From Phycisphaerales bacterium UBA2396 (GTDB taxonomy: Bacteria > Planctomycetota > Phycisphaerae > Phycisphaerales > UBA1924): a stretch of DNA of 21,966 bases. Shown here in pieces: positions 1 to 5,633 of this stretch. The notes below the pieces were generated by a model, which was not told where the DNA came from, did not search any database, and worked only from the letters and a program-made list of their open reading frames with translations. The first letter of the stretch is position 1, and the number at the start of each line of letters is the position of its first letter. A program made the position numbers and the translations under genes. Location of the stretch: assembly GCA_002343325.1 (NCBI GenBank), contig DDSG01000098.1, positions 956 to 22,921 of the forward strand, read 5' to 3'.

Positions 1-1016
1 TCGGCGTCCCAGTAGGCGCCCTTGACGAGGCGGACGGTGACGTTGCGCTTGGCACGCACGGCCCACTCGCACATCGCGCGGGCGTCCTCGACGCCGGACT
101 TGAGGTAGGCCTGCATGGCGAGGCCGGCCTCGAAGGGGACCTTCTCGCAGCATCGGCGGAAGAGCTCGAGCGTGAGGTCCTTGAACTGATGGTGCTCCAT
201 GTCGAAGTTGACGAAGACGCCCTTGGCGTGCGCGACTTCGAGGATGGGCACGAGGCGCTTCATCAGCTCGCGGATCGAGCCTTCGGTGTCGATGGGGTCG
301 ACGCGGGCCGAGAGGGCGGAGATCTTGATCGAGACGTTGACGCGCGGGATCGGGCCGAGATGGTCGGACTCGAGCCGCGGCTGGGGCTTCCACTGCGCCA
401 CGGCGGCGGGGAGGTTCTCGATCAGGTCGAGGTACTTGGTGCAGAAGTGATCGGCTTCGACGTCGGAGACGCAGGTCTCGCCGAGCAGGTCGACGGAGAA
501 GGCGATGCCGTCGTCCCACATTTTCTTGAGACCTGGGAGGGCGGATTTGGCGTCGGTGCCGGCGATGAATCGCGAGGCCATGCCGGTGATCTGCTTCTCG
601 ATCTGTCCGGCGGCGAGGCCCTTCATGAGCCCGCCGGCCTTGAGTGCGGTGGCGATGACGCCGGGCACGGTGACGCCGGGCTGGGAGAGGTAGTCGTTGA
701 GGTGGTCGAAGATCTGCTCGGGCGTCTTGAGCTGGGGGAAGCAGTCGACGAAGCGGAACATCTGAACCTTGAAGTTCGGGTCCTTCATGGACCAGTCCAT
801 CAGGGCGTCGGAGTAGAACTGCGCGGACAAAAGCCCGGCCTTGTGGGCGCGGGCTCGGGTCAACATCTCGGTTCCCAGTTCGAGGATCCGCGCTTCGCGG
901 CCCGGGTCGGCGGGCTGGGTCGCGGGGAGGGTGGCCGCGGCGGGTGAGGGTCGCGGGGCGGGCGCCGCAGGGCCCGAGGGCTTGCGGCCGAACAGCTTGT
1001 CGAGAATGGAGGCCAT
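1..1016 (-). CDS. putA: Proline dehydrogenase / PutA-type proline catabolism enzyme, N-terminal part (runs off left edge)
   Basis: This is the first ~338 codons of a protein that oxidises L-proline to pyrroline-5-carboxylate with an FAD cofactor. If it is the bifunctional PutA form, it continues into the NAD-dependent glutamate-semialdehyde dehydrogenase. Reading the minus strand from ATG at 1016, I see a Pro/Ala-rich linker at about residues 12-40, then PRODH barrel motifs in order: FRFVDCFPQL, FSVDLLGET, RVNVSIKISALS, FVNFDMEHH and VRLVKGAYWD, where the window ends. The dehydrogenase half and stop lie outside, so monofunctional PRODH cannot be excluded, but the N-terminal layout resembles bifunctional enzymes. 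There is no Shine-Dalgarno before the ATG; a TAGAGT hexamer lies 8 nt upstream. The gene is divergent from ribF across 74 bp. The reverse strand also has open frames here, but they carry no recognisable motifs. Confidence 0.93.
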   Translation of the reverse strand, partial: MASILDKLFGRKPSGPAAPAPRPSPAAATLPATQPADPGREARILELGTEMLTRARAHKAGLLSAQFYSDALMDWSMKDPNFKVQMFRFVDCFPQLKTPEQIFDHLNDYLSQPGVTVPGVIATALKAGGLMKGLAAGQIEKQITGMASRFIAGTDAKSALPGLKKMWDDGIAFSVDLLGETCVSDVEADHFCTKYLDLIENLPAAVAQWKPQPRLESDHLGPIPRVNVSIKISALSARVDPIDTEGSIRELMKRLVPILEVAHAKGVFVNFDMEHHQFKDLTLELFRRCCEKVPFEAGLAMQAYLKSGVEDARAMCEWAVRAKRNVTVRLVKGAYWDA

Positions 1017-1079
1017 AGGGGTTCACTCTAGGAACGGGCGGGCGCGACCATCCACGGCACTGCATCCACGGTGCTGGGC

Positions 1080-1085
1080 TACCGT
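1080..1085 (+). promoter_or_regulatory. Putative -10 element of ribF (TACCGT), leaderless start
   Basis: TACCGT lies 5 nt before the ribF ATG and there is no GGAG-type ribosome site in between. Its T-A-n-n-n-T form and spacing match other starts in this window, which suggests that transcription begins at or next to the start codon. No convincing -35 is seen. It overlaps a CCACGG/CCGTGG inverted repeat (1066-1071 and 1082-1087), which may be coincidence. Confidence 0.4.
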
Positions 1086-1090
1086 GGGGC

Positions 1091-2005
1091 ATGCGGACGG
1101 TGGTGACGATCGGGAACTTCGACGGGGTGCACCTGGGGCATGCCGGGCTGGTGCGGCGGGCTCGCCTGTTGGCGGGCGAGGGCGGACGGGTGGTGGCGAT
1201 GACCTTCGAGCCGCACCCGGCGGCGGTGCTGCGCCCGGAGGGGGCTCCGCCGCAGATCGTGCCCTTCGCCAGGCGGGTCGAGTTGCTCCGGTCGTGCGGG
1301 GCCGACGTGGTGGAAGCGATGGACCCGCGGGCCGGGGTGCTCGGGTGTTCGGCCGAAGACTTCGTACGTGGGGTCGTGGAGAAGTACGCGCCGGCAGCGT
1401 TCGTGGAAGGGCCGGACTTTCACTTCGGCAAACGCCGGGCGGGAAACGTGCGCGTGCTGGCGGAGCTCGGGCGGGCGATGGGCTTCGAGGTCGACGTGGT
1501 GACGCCGGTCGAGGCGACCTTGTCCGACGGCACGATCGTGTCGGTGTCGAGCTCTCTCGTCCGATGGCTGGTGTCGAACGGACGCGTCGGCGATGCGGCG
1601 GCGGCCCTGGGGCGGGCGTTCGATCTCTTCGGCGAGGTCGTGCCGGGTGATCGGCTCGGCCGGCGCGTCGGGTTCCCGACGGCCAACGTCCGCTGGGGTG
1701 GACAGCATCTTCTGCCGGCGGACGGCGTGTACGCGGGGTCGGCGATGCTTCCAACGGGCGAGCAGGTCGCGGCGATGATCAACGTGGGCACGAGGCCGAC
1801 CGTGTCGGGCGCCGATCGCCGGGTCGAGGCGCACCTGCTCCGCAATGCGGCGGCGTGGTCACCCCTGCCCGGATTGCCCGAGTATGGCTGGCCGATCGTG
1901 CTGCGATTCGAGCGATGGCTGCGCGATCAGGTGCGGTTTTCGGGCGTGCCGGCGCTCGTCGAACAGCTCGGGCGCGATCGCCAGCGCGTGCGGTCAGGAT
2001 GCTGA
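1091..2005 (+). CDS. ribF: Bifunctional riboflavin kinase / FAD synthetase
   Basis: It phosphorylates riboflavin to FMN and adenylylates FMN to FAD in the cytoplasm. The 304-residue length is usual for bacterial RibF. The N-terminal nucleotidyltransferase domain has the GNFDGVHLGH motif (residues 8-17), EGPDFHFGKRRAGN (106-119) and the VSSSLVR signature (152-158). The C-terminal flavokinase domain has GRRVGFPTAN (190-199), where the Thr/Asn bind MgATP, then NVGTRPTV (231-238). The usual glutamate-containing segment is present as VEAHLL (about 245). ATG at 1091 is chosen because the GNFDG motif follows at the normal distance. The gene is divergent from putA. Its 3' end overlaps the convergent heme oxygenase by 12 bp. 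FAD made here is the cofactor of proline dehydrogenase, but joint regulation is only an inference. Confidence 0.96.
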   Translation: MRTVVTIGNFDGVHLGHAGLVRRARLLAGEGGRVVAMTFEPHPAAVLRPEGAPPQIVPFARRVELLRSCGADVVEAMDPRAGVLGCSAEDFVRGVVEKYAPAAFVEGPDFHFGKRRAGNVRVLAELGRAMGFEVDVVTPVEATLSDGTIVSVSSSLVRWLVSNGRVGDAAAALGRAFDLFGEVVPGDRLGRRVGFPTANVRWGGQHLLPADGVYAGSAMLPTGEQVAAMINVGTRPTVSGADRRVEAHLLRNAAAWSPLPGLPEYGWPIVLRFERWLRDQVRFSGVPALVEQLGRDRQRVRSGC

Positions 2006-2674
2006 GACGGGCCGGGCCGACTCGATGTCGCCCAGCATGTCGTAGATGTGATCGAACGTCTGCGTCGCGGCGTGGATGATGGCGTCACGCTCGGCCGGGG
2101 TCCAGCGCTGCGCGTCGAGGTCGGCCTTCCAGCGCCCCCACCGCTCGTGCTGTGCTTCGCCGTGCGGGTCGAGGCCGCGAAGACCTTCCGGCCCCGGAAG
2201 GTTGAGGGCACGGGACACGGCGCGGGCGATGTAACGCCCGCCGTTGCTCGATCCTTCGAGCACGTACCAGACGCCGATGATCGCCGGACTCGCCGCCAAG
2301 GAAAGCACCAGCGATTCAAAGCGCGCCGTGGCGGGCAACGCGGCGGGCGCGGGCTGGCCAAGGTGCCGAAGGTCAGCGCGGATGCGGTCGGCGTGGGGGT
2401 GGTAGTCGCGGTGCATCGCCCGCACACGCGCGTCCTTCGCGGCCAGCGCAGAGACACCCTCGTCCACGGCGGCCCAGATCGGGAGCATCTGACCGAGCCA
2501 GGCGGCGTAGTCGTGCCTGGTGCAGAGCCCCTTCACCAGACGCCCCTGCTGCGGATGCCGCTCGGCGCGAGTGTGGGCCTCGGCGGTGCGCTCGCGAAGG
2601 GTCAGGGCGAGGGAGTCGGCGGGCGCGCTCGTGTGAACGGCCGGGGCGTGTGGCATGGCGGGGGCATGGCTCAT
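1994..2674 (-). CDS. Biliverdin-producing heme oxygenase
   Basis: This 226-residue protein would cleave heme to biliverdin, CO and Fe2+. It shows the heme-oxygenase proximal region LRERTAEAHTRAE, with His34 as likely heme ligand, and the distal-helix signature GVWYVLEGSSNGGRYIAR (134-151), whose glycines line the heme pocket. I chose ATG at 2674 because a GGAG site (2681-2684) sits 6 nt upstream. A more distal start at 2746 would place a palindromic operator candidate inside the gene. Residues 1-20 are a His/Pro/Ala-rich tail before the fold and may be flexible. The product could serve iron release from heme or supply bilin to a phytochrome; no phytochrome, TonB receptor or heme transporter gene is in view. 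Its stop overlaps the end of ribF in convergent orientation. Confidence 0.9.
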   Translation of the reverse strand: MSHAPAMPHAPAVHTSAPADSLALTLRERTAEAHTRAERHPQQGRLVKGLCTRHDYAAWLGQMLPIWAAVDEGVSALAAKDARVRAMHRDYHPHADRIRADLRHLGQPAPAALPATARFESLVLSLAASPAIIGVWYVLEGSSNGGRYIARAVSRALNLPGPEGLRGLDPHGEAQHERWGRWKADLDAQRWTPAERDAIIHAATQTFDHIYDMLGDIESARPVSAS

Positions 2675-2692
2675 GTGCGTCTCCGAAAATAG

Positions 2693-2709
2693 TTGAGATT
2701 GTGTCTCAA
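2693..2709. promoter_or_regulatory. 17-bp palindrome upstream of heme oxygenase, candidate operator
   Basis: Arms TTGAGA and TCTCAA are perfect inverted repeats around a 5-nt centre (TTGAGATTGTGTCTCAA), standing out as AT-rich within GC-rich DNA. It lies 19 nt upstream of the heme oxygenase start and 73 nt upstream of nrnA, so it could serve either divergent gene. Half-sites of the TGAGA type occur in some Fur-family operators, which would fit an iron-related gene, but the identity of the regulator is inference. Confidence 0.45.
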
Positions 2710-2768
2710 TTGCATCGAGGGTAGGCCCTCGCAGCGCGCTCGGCAAGCGGCCCGGGGCCGCGGGGGGA

Positions 2769-2774
2769 TAGCCT
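2769..2774 (+). promoter_or_regulatory. Putative -10 element of nrnA (TAGCCT), leaderless start
   Basis: TAGCCT lies 7 nt before the nrnA ATG with no Shine-Dalgarno between them. It fits the TANNNT spacing pattern seen at ribF, dsbD, trmB and the M61 peptidase gene. No clear -35 hexamer is visible. Confidence 0.35.
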
Positions 2775-2781
2775 GAGACCT

Positions 2782-3849
2782 ATGACAAGCACGGAAGCCT
2801 GGACCTCGACGACGACGCCTTCGGAGATTGCGGCACGCCTGCGCGGGGCGGGGCGGGTGCTGGTGGTGACGCACATGAAGCCTGATGGGGACGCCGCCGG
2901 ATCGTCGCTGGGGCTGGCGCGGGCGATCAATCTGATGCCGGGCAAGCGTGCGGAGGTGGCGTACGCGGGCCCGATGCCGGCGTGGCTTCACCCGCTGCGT
3001 GAGGGGACACCAACGCGGATCTGGGAGCGTGACGGGGGACCGACGGAGGAGCCGGACGCGATCGTGGTGATCGACACGGGGAGTTGGAGCCAGTTGGAGG
3101 CGTTCCGGGCGTATGTGGAGCCCCGAGCGGCCCGAGCCATCATCATCGACCATCACCGTCGCGGCGACGCGGGTGTGGCTGCGGCGCGGTGGATCGATGT
3201 CGAGGCGGCGGCGGCGTGCCAGATGGCGGCCGGGGTGTGCTGCCTGCTGCTGGGATGCCTGCCGGAACACCTGCCCCACGAGGTGGCCGCCCCCCTCTAC
3301 CTCGGGCTCGCGACGGACACGGGATGGTTCCGCCACAGCAATGTCACGGCGGATGTGATGCGTCTGGCGGGTGATCTGCTCGAGGCGGGCGTGGACGCCA
3401 ACGCGCTCTACCAGACGGTCGAGCAGCAGGACACGCCCGCGCGGCTTCGGCTGCTGGCGCGGGCGCTCGCGTCGCTTTCGATCGAAGAGAACGGGCGGAT
3501 CGGGATCGTGCGTATCACGCGTCGCGACATGGCGGAGACCGGCGCGGGCGCGTCGGAAACGGGCGGCTTCGTCGACCTGCCCCAGACCATCGCGAGCGTC
3601 AAGGCGTCGGTCTTCCTCAGCGAAGCGGACCCGGCGGAGTATTCCCTGCCCGCGGGTTCGCCTCTGACCAAGGTGAGCGTGCGGACCAAGACGGACCTGA
3701 TCGACGCCGACGTGGCGTGCCGGGCTCTCGGCGGGGGCGGGCATCGTCGTGCGGCGGGGGCACGCGTGCGCGGAACGCTCGATGAGGCGGCCGCACAGAT
3801 CCTGGCGGCACTGGCGCCGATGGTCCGGGCGATGGAGCAACGCCGATGA
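2782..3849 (+). CDS. nrnA: DHH/DHHA1 phosphoesterase, NrnA-type oligoribonuclease / pAp phosphatase
   Basis: This 355-residue DHH-family hydrolase probably degrades nanoRNAs or cyclic-dinucleotide breakdown products, or dephosphorylates pAp, using two metal ions. Visible motifs in order are HMKPDGDAAGS (31-41), VVIDTG (96-100), the DHH triad IIIDHH (120-125), and DTGWFRHSN (179-187). A DHHA1 domain follows, with the glycine-rich substrate loop GGGGHRRAAG (317-326). Length and order match NrnA. The start at 2782 puts the first motif at the usual distance. Its stop overlaps the next gene's start as ATGA (3846-3849), implying translational coupling to the methylase-like gene. The frequent truB/rbfA neighbours of nrnA are absent here. 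Which NrnA substrate is used cannot be read from the sequence. Confidence 0.92.
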   Translation: MTSTEAWTSTTTPSEIAARLRGAGRVLVVTHMKPDGDAAGSSLGLARAINLMPGKRAEVAYAGPMPAWLHPLREGTPTRIWERDGGPTEEPDAIVVIDTGSWSQLEAFRAYVEPRAARAIIIDHHRRGDAGVAAARWIDVEAAAACQMAAGVCCLLLGCLPEHLPHEVAAPLYLGLATDTGWFRHSNVTADVMRLAGDLLEAGVDANALYQTVEQQDTPARLRLLARALASLSIEENGRIGIVRITRRDMAETGAGASETGGFVDLPQTIASVKASVFLSEADPAEYSLPAGSPLTKVSVRTKTDLIDADVACRALGGGGHRRAAGARVRGTLDEAAAQILAALAPMVRAMEQRR

Positions 3850-4664
3850 GACCCGCAGCACGCCCGACACTGCGCATCTTTCCGACGACGCTGTGGGAGT
3901 ATCCGAGCCAGCACTATGACAGCTCGAACACCTCCCCGCCTTGTCCGAACCCAAGACCGAAGCGGGCGGGGTTCGAGATGCAGGGCAGCAAGGACTACGT
4001 GGGCGCGACGCCGGGGTGGGTGATCTGGCAGGTGCTGCAGCGGTACACGCGCGAGGGCGACACGATTCTGGACCCGATGTGCGGGAGCGGGACGACGCTG
4101 GACGTGTGCCAGGATCTCAATCGCCGCGGGATGGGCTTTGACCTGAACCCGCAGAGGCCGGAGATCAGGCGTGCGGACGCGCGGAAGATCCCGATGCCGG
4201 ACTCGTCGGCGGACTTTGTGTTCATCGATCCGCCGTACAGCACGCACATCGACTACAGCGACGATCCGGGGTGCATCGGGAAGCTCGACGCCGGCGGGGA
4301 GGACGGGGGCGAGGCGTACTTTGACGCGATGGCGCGGGTGATCGGTGAGATCCACCGCGTGCTGAAGGACCGCCGGAACATGGCGCTGTACGTGAGCGAC
4401 AGCTTCCGTAAAGGAAAGGGGCCGGCGGCGGATCGGTTCATGCCCATCGGGTTCGAGCTGTTCGGGCTGATGTGCAGGCGGTTCAGGCCGATCGACATCA
4501 TCTGCGTCGTGCGCAAGAACCAGAAGATCGAGCGCGGGAACTGGCGTCGAGCGGCGGAAGAGGGCAACTTCTTCCTGCGCGGGTTCAACTATCTGTTCCT
4601 GATGAAGAAGGAAGAAACGAGAACGGCCCGCGGGGATGAAACCCGCGGGCCGCGAAAGGTGTGA
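3846..4664 (+). CDS. DNA methylase-like SAM-dependent methyltransferase, orphan
   Basis: The 272-residue protein has a SAM-binding motif I of the amino-methyltransferase type, DPMCGSGTT (76-84), followed by an acidic FDLNP (98-102) and catalytic motif IV DPPY (128-131). It resembles the N6-adenine/N4-cytosine DNA methylase family; DPPY is most usual for N6-adenine enzymes. Motif I precedes motif IV, unlike beta-class enzymes, and there is little room for a separate target-recognition domain, so RNA or another substrate is possible. No restriction endonuclease is adjacent. The start overlaps the nrnA stop by 4 bp, so the pair is probably co-translated. The last ~15 residues, after a natural-looking end at NYLFLMKK, are encoded by a terminator hairpin that belongs to the opposite strand. 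Confidence 0.85.
   Translation: MRPAARPTLRIFPTTLWEYPSQHYDSSNTSPPCPNPRPKRAGFEMQGSKDYVGATPGWVIWQVLQRYTREGDTILDPMCGSGTTLDVCQDLNRRGMGFDLNPQRPEIRRADARKIPMPDSSADFVFIDPPYSTHIDYSDDPGCIGKLDAGGEDGGEAYFDAMARVIGEIHRVLKDRRNMALYVSDSFRKGKGPAADRFMPIGFELFGLMCRRFRPIDIICVVRKNQKIERGNWRRAAEEGNFFLRGFNYLFLMKKEETRTARGDETRGPRKV
4624..4652 (-). terminator. Intrinsic terminator of the minus-strand secreted protein gene
   Basis: There is a perfect 11-bp stem (CGGCCCGCGGG with its complement 4642-4652) and a 7-nt loop. On the minus strand it is followed by a T-rich run (TTCTCGTTTCTTCC), so it suits the gene ending at 4696. On the plus strand it has no T-tract and lies inside the last codons of the methylase gene. Confidence 0.75.
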
Positions 4665-4695
4665 ACTTCGAGAGATGATTCTCCGGGAAGGAGGA

Positions 4696-5535
4696 TCAGC
4701 AGCCGGTTTCGAAAGCGCCGACGAAGGCGTCGAAGTCGAAGAAGTCCACGAAGCCGTCGCCGTCGAAGTCGGCGGGGCAGGGGTTGCCGCCCGCGGGGAC
4801 GTCGGCGATCATGGTCATGACCATGGTGCCGCGGCCGGGGTAGGCGAAGGAGCGGGCCTCGGCGGCCTCGATGATGCCGTCGGCATCGACGTCACGCCAG
4901 GTGTTGATGTCCGACGAGCCGATGATGTTGCTGGCGAAGGTGAGGGGGTCGATGCCCTGGTCGTAGACCACCTGAACGCCGCCCGCGACGAGCGTCGTGG
5001 TGTCGGGCTGCAGGTAGCGGATGAGGACGAAGGTGCCGGCGTCGGGGAGGTCGATGGGGCTGGTGAGGCCGGTGAGATCGATCGGATCGGTGATCCAGGC
5101 GCCGGCGCCGATGCCGCGAATCTGCGCGACGAACCCGCCGATGAAGCCGATGTGGACGGGCGAGTCGGCGGGAGCGGCCGTGTCGACCGAGTCCCAGAAG
5201 GTGACTTCGACGTCAAAGTCGGCGACCGTGCCGTCGGTCGAGAAGGAGACGCCCATGGCGTTGATGCGCAGGGGGAAGGTGCCGTTGGACGCCGGGCCGG
5301 GGATCAGCGAGGCGTCTTCGAGCAACTGCCGCGGAAGAGCGGTGTTCGTGAAGACGGTGCCGTTGGTGTCGACCACGTCGAAGACCGGCTGATCGGCGCG
5401 ACCCTGGAAGGTCGGCGAGAGCAGGTTCGACGCCGGGACCTTCTTGAGGGCACCGGCCGGGACCAGCGTGTCGTTCTGAGCCATCACCGCGCCGCAGGCC
5501 ATGCCCGCGGCAAGAACCGCAACAAACGTCTTCAT
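4696..5535 (-). CDS. Secreted protein of unknown function with C-terminal dockerin-like tail
   Basis: I do not recognise the main domain of this 279-residue protein. The start at 5535 is supported by an AGGAG site and a good signal peptide (MKTFVAVLAAGMACGAVMAQ, cleavage near residue 20); the frame stays open upstream, but that part looks non-coding. The body is rich in Asp, Thr and Gly with predicted beta character and has only one Cys (in the signal). The last 27 residues begin at Cys253 and hold an EF-hand-like loop (D-F-D-G-D-G-F-V-D) plus a repeated D-F-F-D-F-D-x-F helix, ending in Gly-Cys. The gene ending at 12626 has the same tail, 19 of 27 residues identical. Such tails in Planctomycetota are annotated as dockerin-like or as sorting signals, but the function is not established. 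Export to the periplasm or surface is inferred. Confidence 0.85.
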   Translation of the reverse strand: MKTFVAVLAAGMACGAVMAQNDTLVPAGALKKVPASNLLSPTFQGRADQPVFDVVDTNGTVFTNTALPRQLLEDASLIPGPASNGTFPLRINAMGVSFSTDGTVADFDVEVTFWDSVDTAAPADSPVHIGFIGGFVAQIRGIGAGAWITDPIDLTGLTSPIDLPDAGTFVLIRYLQPDTTTLVAGGVQVVYDQGIDPLTFASNIIGSSDINTWRDVDADGIIEAAEARSFAYPGRGTMVMTMIADVPAGGNPCPADFDGDGFVDFFDFDAFVGAFETGC

Positions 5536-5567
5536 GCTGAGACTCCTGAAAAGAACACACACGGCGT

Positions 5568-5589
5568 AAAGAAGGGGCGCCGCAGCCCC
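5568..5589 (-). terminator. Short hairpin with T-rich tail in the 5' leader of the secreted protein gene
   Basis: On the minus strand GGGGC-TGCGGC-GCCCC is followed by TTCTTT. It lies downstream of the M61 peptidase stop (5630) and of the predicted promoter of the next gene, so it could end M61 read-through or act as a leader hairpin. The stem is only 5 bp, so this is tentative. Confidence 0.4.
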
Positions 5590-5603
5590 GCCACGACCGG
5601 TGC

Positions 5604-5633
5604 AGTGTACCCGCGAGACGCGATTTGGTTCAA
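5604..5633 (-). promoter_or_regulatory. Promoter of the secreted protein gene (TTGAAC-18-TACACT)
   Basis: On the minus strand the -35 TTGAAC (5633-5628) and -10 TACACT (5609-5604) are 18 nt apart. The predicted start of transcription is near 5597, giving a leader of ~60 nt with an AGGAG ribosome site. The -35 overlaps the M61 peptidase stop codon. Confidence 0.55.

Noticed and set aside
189..947. Long plus-strand open frame opposite putA
   Set aside because: Reads Asp/Gly/Val-rich low-complexity protein without motifs; the minus strand encodes clear proline dehydrogenase motifs over the same bases.
1049..1087. CATCCACGG direct repeats and CCACGG/CCGTGG inverted repeat between putA and ribF
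   Set aside because: Short, GC-rich and overlapping the ribF -10 candidate; could arise by chance, and there is no evidence for a regulator.
2716..2731. CGAGGG-TAGG-CCCTCG hairpin upstream of nrnA
   Set aside because: Lies before predicted transcription starts of both divergent genes, so it is unlikely to be transcribed; 6-bp GC palindromes are frequent here.
3846..4664. Restriction-modification system
   Set aside because: Only the methylase-like gene is present; neighbours are nrnA and a secreted protein, with no endonuclease or specificity subunit.
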